Shown: positions 9,422-20,413, counted from the first letter of the stretch. The stretch: 64,000 bases of DNA from Pelobates cultripes (GCA_933207985.1 OW240916.1:317559472-317623471), one strand, 5' to 3'. Made by a program: numbers and translations. Notes: generated from the letters alone by a model not told the origin.

Positions 9422-11270
9422 TTTTTCCCATTCTAAGGAGAATGAAGATGGTTCACGTCTCACTCATACTCATAGCCCCATTTTGGCAGCACAGACCCTG
9501 GTTTCCTCTCCTGCAGAGCCTTTGTGTAGAGCCACCTTGGATTCTTCCGAGAGTCCCAGACCTTCTGTGTCAAGGTCCTGTTCTCCACCCAGACCAGTCC
9601 TCCCTCAACCTGATGGCATGGAGGTTGAAAGGGAAGGGCTGTTGAATAAGGGCTTCTCTCATGCGGTGGTAGACACCCTACTCAGAGCTAGAAAGCGTTC
9701 CACTTCTAACCCATACTATAGAATTTGGGACGTTTTCTCTTCCTGGGCTTCCTCGAAGGATGTCTCGATCCAGTCTCCTTCCACAGGGAATATCGTAGAC
9801 TTTCTTCAGTCCGGCCTCGAGAAGGGTCTGAGCTACAACACCTTGAAGGTTCACGTATCTGCGTTGTCGGCTTTAACTAACCACAAACGGGCCCTTGATT
9901 CGGACGTGGCAAGGTTTCTTAAAGCTGTTCTAAAAATCAGACCTCCGATTAAGCCGTTCGCTCCACCTTGGGACTTTCCTCTGGTTTTCCAAGCTCTAAA
10001 GCCTCACCCCTTTGAACCTTTGGACTCAGTGTCTTTACATTTCCTCTCCATTAAAACTGCCTTACTGGTGGCTTTGGCCTCAGGCAGAAGGGTCTCGGAA
10101 CTTCATGCTCTGTCGGTCATGGAGCCTTTCACAGTCTTCCACAAGGACAGGGTCGTCCTTCGTACTATCCCAGAATTTCGGCCTAAGGTCACCTCCGCTT
10201 TTCATATTAATGAGGAAATTGTTCTCCCAGCTTTGCATCCAGTTCCACAAGTAGATGGTGATGTCAGCGATCTTTCCTCCTTGGATTTGGTGAGATGCCT
10301 GAGAATCTACTTTGACAGAACCGCCCCTTGGCGTTCATCTTCAGGCCTCTTTGTCCTTTATAACGGATTTAGGAAACATAGAAACATAGAAACATAGAAT
10401 GTGACGGCAGATAAGAACCATTCGGTCCATCTAGTCTGCCCAATTTTCTAAAAACTTTCATTAGTCCCTAGCCTTATCTTATAGTTGGGATAGCCTTATG
10501 CCTATCCCATGCATGCTTAAACTCCTTTACTGTGTTAACCTCTACCACTTCAGCTGGAAGGCTATTCCATGCATCCACTACCCTCTCAGTAAAGTAATAC
10601 TTCCTGATATTATTTTTTAAACCTTTGTCCCTCTAATTTAAGCATATGTCCTCTTGTTGTGGTAGTTTTTCTTCTTTTAAATATAGTCTCCTCCTTTACT
10701 GTGTTGATTCCTTTTATATATTTAAATGTTTCTATCATATCCCCCCTGTCTAGTCTTTCCTCCAAGCTATACATGTTAAGATCCTTTAACCTTTCCTGGT
10801 AAGTTTTATCCCGCAATCCATGAACCAGTTTAAGTAGCCCTTCTCTGAACCCTCTCTAAGGTATCAATATCCTTCTGAAGATACGGTCTCCAGTACTGTG
10901 TACAATACTCCAAGTGAGGTCTCACCAGTGTTCTGTATAATGGCATGAGCACTTCCCTCTTTCTACTGCTAATACCTCTCCCTATACAACCAAGCATTCT
11001 GCTAGCATTTCCTGCTAGCCAGTCAGGCTCCTAAATCTACCATTAGCAGATGGATTGTTTCAGCCATCATCCATGCTTATCAGGCCTCGAAAGCTCCAGT
11101 CCCTGCATGGACTCAAAGCTCATTCCATGAGATCCTTTTCCTTCTCTTGGGCCTTCTCTGCCAAGGTCTCTCCTGAACTGATTTGTAGAGCTGCCACTTG
11201 GTGCCAAGTGGATGTCAGAGCCGGTCATGCTCCTCCTCATAGGAGGAGGCACTTATACATTTATTTGAAT
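9360..11270 (+). pseudogene. DIRS tyrosine recombinase, split by a CR1 insertion
   Basis: DIRS elements integrate with a tyrosine recombinase instead of a DDE integrase. The first part (9360-10372) has an N-terminal SAM-like helical domain (NPYYRIWDVFSSWA...VDFLQSGLEKGLSYNTLKVHVSAL) and the first catalytic Arg in LVALASGRRVSELHAL (about 10066-10113). Homology is interrupted at 10373-11013 by a reverse CR1 piece and resumes with the HxxR block in AHSMRSFSFSWAF (about 11109-11150), followed by ELICRAATW. The nucleophilic Tyr is not obvious in the remaining sequence. The overlap with the end of the RNase H ORF is normal for DIRS. Confidence 0.9.
10373..11014 (-). mobile_element. CR1 LINE 3' end inserted in the DIRS recombinase
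   Basis: In reverse complement this is the end of CR1 ORF2 plus the 3' UTR, ending with CATAGAAACATAGAA-type repeats at the left edge. Its right-hand ~150 bp (about 10862-11014) are nearly identical to 7947-8100 of the plus-strand CR1 in the same window, so both belong to one subfamily. It interrupts the recombinase gene in opposite orientation. Flanking target duplications are not clear by eye. Confidence 0.9.
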
Positions 11271-11372
11271 TAGTTCCTCTCTAATAAGGGATAGGGAGGA
11301 GCTACCCCTTCGTTGTGCTGCCATGGCATATGATCAGGAAAAGAAAATTACGGTGAGTATGGATAAAGTTTC
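11220..11372 (+). repeat. DIRS 3' terminal region
   Basis: After the recombinase the sequence has an imperfect small inverted motif (CTCCTCATAGGAGGAG) and then GATAGGGAGGAGCTACC...CATGGCATATGATCAGGAAAAGAAAATTACGGTGAGTATGG, which fits a DIRS right terminal or internal complementary region. The matching left terminus is absent because the element is 5'-truncated, so terminal complementarity could not be tested. Confidence 0.55.
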
Positions 11373-11561
11373 CCTTTCACTGAGATTGTGGATTTGAGGT
11401 TTTCATGAGCTGTAAGCCATAATCATTGCACTTATGACAAATCACGGCTTGAACTATCTTGCTTTGCATGTAATGCGTCTATCTCATATATTAGTTTCCC
11501 ATTTTACGTTGCATTACTGAAATAAATGAACTTTTGCACGATATTCAAATTTTTCCAGTAT
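11373..11561 (+). other. Unclassified repeat tail
   Basis: AT-rich stretch containing a string (TGCATTACTGAAATAAATGAACTTTTGCACGATATTC) that resembles the 3' tail of an abundant vertebrate interspersed repeat, but the family could not be named. No coding sequence. Confidence 0.3.
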
Positions 11562-11935
11562 CACCTGTATGTATGCATGTGATCCTAAATCTATACCTAG
11601 ATTTCTTTATTTCAGAGTGTAAATTGCCTGTATTATCAGTACTCCTCGCAAACCAGGTTGCCTAAGTTGCCTAAACTTCTTTTTTACTTGCATTTCTGAA
11701 ATCATTCTGTACTGTTCTGTTCTGTTTTACTTGTCTCTCTATAGAACCTATACTTTCATCTATAGGTTTTCTTCTCTGTCTAAATATTTTGTTATTTACC
11801 TGTGTGGGGCATATTACATAAATCGCTTTTTCTGTTTTCTCTATTTACTTGCCTCCTCTTTATAGTTCCTCCTCCCTCTTTGGCTTGTTAGGTATTCTAA
11901 TTGTGTATAACCCAATAACGAGCCAAACGTTAACC
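11562..11935 (+). repeat. ~350 bp direct repeat, copy 1 (copy 2 at 13772-14107)
   Basis: From TGTATGCATGTGATCCTAAAT to GGTATTCTAATTGTGTATAACC the sequence recurs at 13772-14107 with small differences. The ~1.85 kb between the copies contains a Tc1-like element carrying a LINE fragment. The pair could be LTR-like ends of a non-coding element or a duplicated unclassified repeat. Confidence 0.8.
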
Positions 11936-12149
11936 CTGTCATAAGTCTCTTACTTGACCTGCTCAAGACCGTTGATTAACTCTTGGTAATTCCAAGTGAC
12001 TTCAAGTGAATTTCACATTTTCAGCCAGAGTAGCCAAAGTGAAAGCATAGCGGACTTAAAGAATTTTTCCAGTTTAGCTATTTGATCTTAAATTTCAAAT
12101 TTGCTTTGAATTAATTTTGAGCTCTCACTTTTCTGAATTATCCTGATTA

Positions 12150-12389
12150 TGAAACAGAGGGGATATGCACTTGACCAGGTTTAACCCAGCATTGATATTA
12201 ATTTATCACTTGCTGACAGAGTTATACAATTGTAATCAAAGTTATTCAACCCCCCATTAAAAACGTGTTTATTGTCAATATTTACAGACTTTCAGCTGTT
12301 TGCAAAGAACACATCAAATAAATCAATTCAAATAGTTCAACACAACGATTGAACTGAACTTCTGAACTGAACTGAAATTCTGGTCTTTC
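12150..12389. mobile_element. Tc1/mariner-like element, left part
   Basis: AAAGTTATTCAACCCCC near 12239-12256 and the inverted motif GGGGGTTGAATTATTTTAAG (reverse complement of about 13364-13383) suggest an inverted-repeat DNA transposon split by the LINE at 12390-13313. No transposase domain is recognisable. Confidence 0.35.
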
Positions 12390-13313
12390 CTCCCTCAAGT
12401 GTTGTTACTCCTGTGTCTGTCCCCCTCCAAGTTAACAGTGCTACCATCAGCTCCACCATGCAGGCTCGCTGCCTAGGTGTTCTCTTTGACTCCGACCTCT
12501 CCTTCAAGCCTCATGTTCAATCTATCGCCAAATCCTGTCATTAACATCTCAATAAAATTGCGCGCATCCTCCCCTACTTAACGCCAGATGTGACTAAGGT
12601 GTTGGTCCATTCCACTGTCCTTTCTCGCCTTGACTACTGTAATCCGCTTCTCAGCGGTCTTACGTGCTCCCAACTAGCGCCGTTACAGTCCATAATGAAT
12701 GCGGCAGCGAGGCTCATCTTCCTGTCCGCCCGCACCTCCCACGCCTCACCCTTCTGTCAGTCCCTACATTGGCTTCCTATAAAATATAGAACTCAATTTA
12801 AAATTCTGTTTCTTGCTTTCAAATTGCTACATAATGCTGCTCCCACCTATCTATCCTCCCTTATATACAAGTATGTCCCGTCTAGGCCCTTACAATCTGC
12901 TGAAGACTTACTTCTATCTTCTGTCCGTACTCCCACCTCTGATGCTCACCTTCAAGATTTCTCGAGGGCTGCACCGTTCCTGTGGAACTCACTTCCTTCC
13001 TCCGTTAGATGCTCACCCAGTCTCCACTCCTTCAAAAAATCGTTAAAAATACACTTCTTCATAAAAGCGTATCAATTAAACTGTTAACGGCTCCTGACTG
13101 ATTCCCATTCTGCAACTGTCACTAGTCTTATACTATCCTTACCTTTTTGTGTCATTTTACCCCACTCCCTCTAGCATGTAAGCTCATTGAGCAGGGCCCT
13201 CAACCCCTCTGTTCCTGTGTGTCCAACTTGTCTGGTTACAACTACATGTCTGTTCGTCCACCCATTGTAAAGTGCTGCGGAATTTGATGGCGCTATATAA
13301 ATAACATAATAAG
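12390..13313 (+). pseudogene. L2-like LINE 3' end (ORF2 C-terminus and 3' UTR)
   Basis: The frame at 12590-13087 encodes the region downstream of the LINE RT: VLVHSTVLSRLDYCNPLLSG, NAAARLI, SLHWLPIKYRTQFKIL and FSRAAPFLWNSLP, all typical of the L2/Rex1/CR1 group. The upstream part (12420-12590) continues the homology in other frames. The 3' UTR ends ATGGCGCTATATAAATAACATAATAA. A related copy in reverse orientation is at 37983-38761. 5'-truncated and non-functional. Confidence 0.85.
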
Positions 13314-13771
13314 TGGTTTCCCCAAATTCAACTGAAAATTCTGGTTATAGCGACTACTCCAGTCTTAAAATAATTCAACCCCCTGAAAAGAATCCCTCAC
13401 AACATCACAAATGTGCAAAACAGCTGTTGTCTCAAGCACACCTGATGCCACTAATCAAGGGCTTCATTAGTTACACCAAATGTGCTTGAGCTGGAACACT
13501 TGAAAAACCTGGACTGGCTAGACCTTTTGTCAGGATCCAAACCCTAATTTCGGAACTTTATGCATTTTTATTCAATTCCAGTCTGCTTTGTTACCAGCTT
13601 GCTTTGTTACCTACCTGCTTTACTTTACCAGCCTTTACCTGCTTTACTTTACCAGTACAAACCTACTTAATCTGCATAACCTGACACTTAAAGGCTATAA
13701 GGAGTTTCTTTCCTGATTCTACCAATAACCAGAGACTCTCCAACCATAAGTCAAGAAACGCTTCTCCATGT
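13314..13771. mobile_element. Tc1/mariner-like element, right part, and spacer
   Basis: 13314-13530 contains the putative right half of the element described at 12150 (TAATTCAACCCCCTGAAAAG and downstream). 13540-13771 has short T-rich near-repeats (TGCTTTGTTACC, TGCTTTACTTTACCAG) and no gene. Confidence 0.35.
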
Positions 13772-14107
13772 TATTATATGTATGCATGTGATCCTAAATA
13801 TATACCTAGATTTCTTTATTTCAGAGTGTAAATTACCTGCATTATCAGTAGTCCTCTCAAACCAGGGGACTGATTGCCTAAACATCTATTTTACTTGCAT
13901 TTCTGAAACTGTTCTGTCCTGTTTTACTTGTCTCTATATAGAACCTATACTTTCATCTATAGGTTTTTTTCTCTGTCTAAATATTTTGTTATTTACCTGT
14001 GTGGGGCATATTGCATAAATCACTTTTTCTGTTCTCTCTATTTACTTACCTCCTCTTTATAGTTCCTCCTCCCTCTTTGGTTTGTTAGGTATACTAATTG
14101 TGTGTAA
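13772..14107 (+). repeat. ~350 bp direct repeat, copy 2
   Basis: Matches 11562-11935; it lacks a few bases (for example the duplicated TTGCC motif) and then diverges after TTGTGTGTAACC. Confidence 0.8.
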
Positions 14108-14249
14108 CCATGTCTAAAGTTCCCAATAAAGAGCCTGTGACGGACCGCTGGCACTCCGACTGAGTACCTCCGCCAATCGATGCTCCTAGTGCTCGCTGAG
14201 GACTCCAAGCACTCCAAACGATACCATCAGCACTGCAGACCCCACTTCC
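14108..14249 (+). repeat. Repeat fragment related to 36360-36500
   Basis: CGATGCTCCTAGTGCT...GACTCCAAG...CATCAGCAC...CGCAGACCCCAC recurs at about 36424-36492 with changes. It is truncated by the assembly gap. Confidence 0.5.
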
Positions 14250-14349
14250 NNNNNNNNNNNNNNNNNNNNNNNNNNNNNNNNNNNNNNNNNNNNNNNNNNN
14301 NNNNNNNNNNNNNNNNNNNNNNNNNNNNNNNNNNNNNNNNNNNNNNNNN
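14250..14349. other. Assembly gap, 100 N
   Basis: Exactly one hundred N bases, probably a placeholder of unknown true length. It lies at the edge of a satellite-like array, so the missing sequence may be repetitive. Confidence 1.
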
Positions 14350-14560
14350 CCTGGCCCCCACCCCTGAGCAGTGGGTGGGGGCCCTAAATACAAATTGGGG
14401 GGACCTAATGTCCTCCCCGTGGCCCTCACCCCTGAGTGGCGGATGGGGGCCCTAAATACAAATTTAACCCCCCTCCCCCTCAGGTGACTAGGGGTCCCCA
14501 AACCTCTAGTCACCCCTCCCCCAAAAAATAAACCCCTACCTACCCCCCTCACCCTAAAAA
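14350..14560. repeat. ~70 bp satellite units next to the gap
   Basis: About two to three units containing GGCCCCCACCC(C/A)TGAG(C/T)(A/G)G(T/C)GG(G/A)TGGGGGCCCTAAATACAAATT. The same unit in the opposite orientation forms the array at 16370-17005. Each unit holds a G/C-rich inverted repeat. Confidence 0.75.
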
Positions 14561-14776
14561 TAATGAGAGGGGACCTTTAACTAAGTACCTGTAAAAATAA
14601 AAATAAACTTACTATTTGATGTTTTCTTTCTTCTAAATTCTTCTGTTTTCAGCCACCAAAAAGGCCAAATAAAAATCCATAATAACCAACGGGAAAAAAA
14701 AAATTTGGTTTTTGGTGCTATAGTAATCATAAATTAATTAATATGTCCTAATGGAGAGAAATGCTTTTGATCACAT

Positions 14777-15370
14777 GTGTGCTTGGTCACACCAATTACA
14801 GAAAATAGGTTGCAGTTAAGCCCAATTTATTTTGCTTTGCCAATACTGTCAATGACAATTTGTACACCATACTACGATGCCGACCCGGCATATGAATGGT
14901 CAGTGATAACCGAACTATTTAACGGTGTTAATGCGATAACTCATGTTTTCTGGAGGCAACCATACAAGCCCCCAGTCAGGCACTGGGTGGAGGACACAAG
15001 GAAATGTAAACATTTGAAGGCAATAACAAAAGAGAGAGAAAAATACTCACAGAGATGGTTCTGCTGGTTACATCATATATCATCCAACAACTTTGTACGG
15101 GGCATACCCTGGTGGGACAACAGTGGAGGGACCCATGGGGCACGGTGGGCTGAGGCACTCACCGGGAGTGGTATTCCCCTCTCCACCAATTTTTTTTTCT
15201 CTCTCTCTCTCTCCCACCCTTCCTTCCTAGCCCTCTCACCTGTTCTTAATCTTTTCTTATCCCTGCTTCTTCTCTTTCTGGTTCAGTCTGAGTCACATCC
15301 CAAGCTGTCCAACTTCCTCCTCAAATCAAAGGCACTTCTCGGACACTTTATAGTACCTGGAAGGTGAGGA
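14777..15370 (+). pseudogene. L1/Tx1-like LINE ORF2 C-terminal fragment
   Basis: An open frame of 196 codons whose first ~100 residues (FWRQPYKPPVRHWVEDTRK, ERE-KYSQRWFCWLHH) resemble the last part of L1-type ORF2 proteins, which ends in Trp-rich, basic segments. The rest is low-complexity (CT-rich at 15190-15215) and probably 3' UTR. Assigned by resemblance only; no RT motif is present. Confidence 0.5.
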
Positions 15371-16369
15371 ACATATTGGGACAAAAGTCCTACCTCTCAT
15401 GGTAACTACCCCTGAGTCCTACGGTGGTAGGGTAGTTAATGCTATCACTGTTCATGCTATATCACATCATAATTGACATATGTACCTCTTACAAAGTTGT
15501 ATTATTATTATTTTGCTTTCTCTCTTCCATGTTATATAAGTATTTCCATACATAATATGAGATCTACTATCTGAAGCTTCCACTTCTGACGACAACAAAA
15601 AAACAAAAAACAATGCATGATGTATACTGAGCATATACTGCGTGGGAAAACTTAACTGGAAATAAAGAATTTAAGACAAATGTTTTGCATTGAAAATATT
15701 GAAATACAGTATTATTGCGTTTTTACCATACTGAAGAAAGTTGTCATCTGGAACTGAAGTCGAAATTAAACGAAGGATTTAAAAGTGAAGCCCATGAATG
15801 CTGTTAACTATATGTAACAATTTCAAGCACTTTCACATATATATATATATATAGGCATAAAGAATGGAACTTCACTGACAGGCCGGGTGGAGGAGAATGC
15901 AGAACTTCTACCAAGGTCCACTCAGCCACTCTACAATCTAGGACTGGGTAAGTAAGATGGGAAAGAATGTGGTAATTGGGTAAATTAGGTAAGTGGAAAC
16001 AAGAAATCAGGGATAAGAAGAGGCACAAGGGGTAGTTGAGAGATACAAAATGGAGGTGAGGGGGTAAGGAATGACACGTAGTATGAGCGGGAGAATGATC
16101 CTGAAGGTCTCGAAACTGCAATTTTTTAAAGAAAACCTTTATAGCTAAAAAAAAAAAAGAATTCAAAAAGAGTAAAATAGATTATTAAAATACTATATCA
16201 CTGAGATCAAAGGAGAATTGGAAGTAAAGTATGAAATAACGAAGATAACAAATAAATATTCAAATACTAGTAAGATGGAATTGTGTAATTAAAACAAATG
16301 TTGGTCAATATATCCAAATATGTCAGTCGTCAAAATATTCCTATACATGCACAGTAGATATTAGGACAT
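15371..16369. other. Unassigned AT-rich region, possible L1 3' UTR
   Basis: No gene supported. It contains a short (TA)n at 15838-15853 and an A-rich tract at 16148-16160. The frame read backwards across 15804-16166 is low-complexity and not convincing. Confidence 0.4.
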
Positions 16370-17005
16370 TAGGTCCTCTCCCCTCATTCTAATTTAGGGC
16401 CCTCACCCACTGCTCATGGGTGGGGGTCAGAGGGATGGACATTAGGAAACCCCCAATTGGTATTTAGGGCTGCCACCCACCATTCAGGGGGGAGGACATT
16501 AGGTCCTCCCCCTCATTCTGATTTAGGGTCCCCACCCACCACTCAGGGGTGGGGGCAATGGGGAGGACATTAGGTCCCCCCCAATTAGTATTTGGGGCCC
16601 CCACCCACTGCCCAGGGGTGAGGGCCAGGGCGGAGGGCATTAGGTCCCCTCCAATTAGTATTTAGGGCCCCCACCCACCGCTCAGGGGTGGGGGCCAGGG
16701 GGGAGGACATTAGGTCCCCCCCTAATTAATATTTAGGGCCCCCACCCACCGCTCAGGGGTGGGGGACGAGGGGAGGACATTAGGTCCCCCCTTATTCTGA
16801 TTTAAGGCCCCCACCCACCGTTTAGGGCTGGGGGCCGGGGGGAGAACAATAGGTCCCCCCATTACTTTACTTTAGGGCCCCCACCCGCCGCTCATGGGTG
16901 GGGGCTGGGGGAGGTCAATAGGTCCCCCCCTTATTTTACTTTAGGGCTCCCACCCGCCGTTCTAAGGTGGGGGCCGGAGGTGGGGGCAATAGGTCCCCCC
17001 TTCAG
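16370..17005. repeat. ~70 bp satellite array, about 9 units
   Basis: Units of GGGCCCCCACCCACCGCTCAGGGGTGGGGGCC followed by GGGGAGGACATTAGGTCCCCCC and an AT-rich spacer repeat to about 17005 with moderate divergence. Orientation is opposite to the units at 14350-14560. The arms CCCCCACCC and GGGTGGGGG are mutually complementary, so each unit can form a strong hairpin. Confidence 0.9.
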
Positions 17006-17067
17006 GTTAGGAGGGGAGGGGGGACGTTTTTTGTTTTTGTTTATTTTTTACAGTGAGCAGCCACAGG

Positions 17068-17188
17068 CGCTTCGGAACTTTGACAACTTCAGAACTTCGG
17101 CACTTCAGCACTTCAGCACTTAAGCACTTCGGAACTTCGGCACTTCGACACTTCGGCAATTCGGTAATTCAGCACTTCGGCAATGGCA
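17068..17188 (+). repeat. 9-bp tandem repeat (ACTTCGGCA)n
   Basis: About 13 degenerate units of (C/A)ACTTC(G/A)G(C/A)A follow the satellite array. The period of nine keeps a frame open with a His-Phe-Gly/Ser-Thr pattern, which is not evidence for a gene. Confidence 0.85.
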
Positions 17189-17429
17189 TCTGTAGCTTAA
17201 GCCTTGGAATCAAGGGGCATTTCTTCACAATCCCCTCTTTTGATCCAAGTGTCACCCAATTGTCCAAGGTATTTCCAGGTGTGCTAGTCACACCTTTGGG
17301 ACTTTTATTACATTTTCACCACAGTTCCCTTAGACTGGGCAACCCAAGAACCAGCTGAAGAGATTTTTCTTCATCAGTTAAGCACTGTAGACTCCAGAAA
17401 CAGGAGAAACTGATGGATAGGTTAAGGTT

Positions 17430-18664
17430 CAACCAACAGTATATTTGGTTTTACTCACAGATGTTAGTAGACAAGAAATGAGCTTAAAAGTGAGAACTAT
17501 CGCCATTATGATAAACACAGATAGTAACAACAGGTTCAACATTTTCTTCAATAAACATTGACATTTTACAATCAATAAACTCAACCATGTTCCCAGTCCA
17601 AATGGCCAATCCCAATCCTCAAAGAACCTGGTGTCTTGCTCAATTTCTTTCACTAAGTTGTGTAAGTTCTGTATGTGTTCGTGTATCATGGTCCCCTGAT
17701 CAGAGAGGTTAAAACAACACATACCCTTAACAGCTTCACATCCTAAGTCATGTTTCAACAGTAAATAATCAATAGCTGTTCTTTTCTCAATGATTGATTT
17801 CTTATTAACCTGGGTATCCATTAGAAGTTCCTCCAGGGCCTGGGATGTTGCATTTAAACCTTTGGCAAGGAAACAGGCTAGGGCCCTAATTACTCTGGTA
17901 TTATACAGTGCTAAGCCTGGGACTCCTACCCTGGAGTACGCAAGGGCAGAGTATTCAGAATTAGATAAGAGAGTGATTTCAGGGTTACAATCTGAAGTAA
18001 GGGTGTTTTTGACATCTCTCCCATCTCTTTGCGTTTTGCGTAGCTAGGCAGTTTCAGAGATTAAGTCAAATTTGGAAAACATGGTCATGGTTATCGTGAG
18101 ATTGCACAGGGACCTCCTGTAATGTTACCTGAGACATAAGCATAACATTTCCACAGGAGAAAGTCCATCCTTTACTGAGATAGACATGGTGATGGTAACT
18201 CATAACTTGGTGAGTTTGGTTACATCACGGTGGTGTTCAAGGCTCTACAATTCGTGGTATTTATCCACCATGTGGGGCAAAACAGGGATTTAGTATTAGG
18301 GTCTCTTGAACAATTGCATGAAAAAGACCAACATAGTTCAGCGGCTGTCACATTAATTGTTTTCAGGGCTAAGGAGGGCTTGCCTACCAGTGGGTTGAAA
18401 GCATAAGAATGTAATTGTAGCATTTTATGGGGTCTATGGGTATGTATGTACTTCTCCAAGAGTGAGATGGGAGTAGGGACAGCTATAAGACAAGATTGTA
18501 TGGCAATTTCAGTACTGAGGAGAGGGTTGAGGCAAAGGGAGTTTAGAATAAAAGTCTTCGCTATCTACATCCATATTTCCCTGCCTTGCATTATCTTCTG
18601 GTCTCAAGTGAAAGTAGCATATCTGAACACAGCATACAATGGTAAAGGATAGGAACTCTTTCAT
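17430..18664 (-). pseudogene. env: Endogenous retroviral env remnant (first ERV)
   Basis: The start codon (18664-18662) overlaps the pol stop in an ATGA arrangement and is followed by a hydrophobic signal-like stretch. A stop near 18511 and frame changes break the surface subunit, whose remnants (18459-18220) keep Cys residues and N-x-T sequons. The transmembrane subunit survives best (about 18040-17430): a heptad-like helix, a CX6CC motif, a second helix, a Trp-rich membrane-proximal segment and a long hydrophobic membrane anchor. CX6CC is typical of envelopes with covalently linked subunits (gamma- and alpha-type). Non-functional. Confidence 0.85.
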
Positions 18665-19390
18665 GATGGTGGATCGGTAGGGTGCATTTGTTTGCAGTGG
18701 CTGGCGTGTATCCTTGTGGGCTTGCCTTTCAGTTTTACAGATGTAGCTGTAGTTAGCAATACTTGGAAGGGACCATCAAATCTTGGCTCAAGTCCTTTTC
18801 TCACGTGTTTTTTTTAACACTACCCAATCTCCAGGTTGTAGTTTTTGAGTGGTAGGACTGGAGTCTGGATCTGGAATAGAATCAAACACTTGTTTATGCA
18901 CCTGCCCTAACTTCTTATGACGGGCCTGGACATAGGAGGTCATGTTACTATGTTGTAATTGGAGTGTCTGGGGGAAATAGAGTCCTGTCTTTGGGGCACA
19001 ACCAAACAGAATTTCAAAGGGAGACAAACAACTTCTAGGACGGAGGGTGAATTTCATAGAGAAGAGTGCTAGGGGGAGGCATTCAGTCCAGGGTTTCCCT
19101 GTCTCTTGCATGGCCTTTGCAGTTTTACTCTTTAAAGTTCCATTTGCTCTTTCTACTTTCCCACTACTCTGGTAGTGCCTTCATTAATTCTTGCATTATC
19201 TCTCCAGTAAAATGGCTACCTCTGTCACTTTTAATAACTTCAGGTTCCCCGTATCTACATACCAGTTCTTTCAGAAGCTTACTTGCTGTGACCTTCGTTG
19301 TGGCTTTTGACACTGGGTATGCCTCAGGCCAACCTGAAAAGAGATCAATGCACACCGACACATGTTTATACACTCTTCTCTTAGACAGTT
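18661..19390 (-). pseudogene. pol: Endogenous retroviral integrase remnant
   Basis: The catalytic core reads through CIDLFSGWPEAY (first Asp) and KSDRGSHFTG (second Asp) in one frame ending at 19164. The third acidic residue, in GKVERANG, is in another frame after a small deletion near 19180. The C-terminal region (LQPGDWVVLKK, then after another frame change FDGPFQVLLTT...IHASHCK) is the SH3-like DNA-binding domain of gammaretrovirus-type integrases. The frame ends at TGA overlapping the env ATG. Two frameshifts inactivate it. Confidence 0.9.
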
Positions 19391-19600
19391 GAATATAGTC
19401 TATCTGCAGTCACTGAAACTGGTAAAGTGGTCTTGGTATGTGTTTACCTGGTGTTTTGACAGCCTGTCTCGGGTTATTTCTAGCACTAACCATGCAAGCC
19501 TGGGTGTGTTTAGCTGCTACAAGAGTAAACCCAGGTGCCACCCAGTGGATGCATACTATGGACAAATGGGTTGGTCCATTGGGCCATCTGGGCCATCATA

Positions 19601-20215
19601 GGATATAGAACTCGAGGTAAACATAGCCTTTTACCTTTTCTCTACATCTTGTCATCATCAGGTTCTGCATCTTGTTTCCTCCAGAGATCTTGTTCTTCTT
19701 TGCTTGGTTCTGCAGGCTCAACAATATATTGTAATCAACAGCGTCATCTGTAAGAACAAACTGTAGGAGGGTATTACCTGAGAGTGTGGAAGGGTGAAGT
19801 TGGATTGCTGCTTGATTGGCAGCTTTGTCTGCTTTGTGGTTTCCTCTTGTAATTTCATCTGTGATCTTCACGTGAGCTGCCACCTTGATGATGCCTACTT
19901 GAGTGGGTAGCAGGATAGGGTCCATAAGGGCACTCACGGCTTCAGAGTTCTTGATTGGAGTTCCTGCTGAGGTGAGAAAATCAAAAGCCCGCCATATAGG
20001 CTCAAAATCATGGGCTATACCAAAAGCATAGCGAGAGTCTGTGTAAATATTAGCAGTCTTACCAGAGGCCAGTTTGCACGTTTCAGCGAGTGCCTTCAGC
20101 TCTGCCTCCTGTGCAGAGCAGTGAGGAGTGACTGGTTCGGCTTTTATTACCTCATGTGCAGAGACTACAGCATATCCAGTGTGGAAGTTGCCCTTCTCAT
20201 CAGCATATCTGGAAC
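19601..20215 (-). pseudogene. pol: Endogenous retroviral RNase H domain
   Basis: About 200 codons are open on the minus strand. They include GYAVV, the Glu of QEAELKALAE, the Asp of YTDSRYAFG and the last Asp region GNHKADKAA. The first catalytic Asp should lie just upstream of GCGSRYADEKG, exactly at the boundary with the LINE-derived patch (20216), so it has been lost. This long open stretch sits between broken neighbours. Confidence 0.9.
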
Positions 20216-20413
20216 CACAGCCAGTTTAGTTCTTTTAGCATGTCACAATGGTGGGTCCTGTAATTACATTGTAGCACAAATCGGCAGAACGAGTTATACA
20301 ATGTATTGCGTTTATTAATGTGGGATTGCGGTGCAGGTGCATGTACTACATCCCCATAATCAATGATTGGCATCAGCATTTGCTGTACAATCTTTTCCTT
20401 TACTGTAGGGCTT
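20216..20413 (-). mobile_element. Internal LINE fragment replacing the RT core
   Basis: On the minus strand this ~198 bp segment matches 56872-57060, an internal part of the LINE ORF2 (PIIDYGDVV...SHINK-NTLYNSF..FVLQCNYRTHHCDMLKELNW). It has neither the LINE 3' end nor a poly(A), and it lies exactly where the retroviral RT palm should be. At the left edge a few bases (CAGCC) are shared between the two partners. Confidence 0.85.

Noticed and set aside
9394..10254. Extra plus-strand frames within the DIRS region
   Set aside because: Shadows of the tyrosine recombinase frame.
17053..17358. Frame with His-Phe-Gly/Ser-Thr repeats
   Set aside because: 9-bp tandem repeat artefact.
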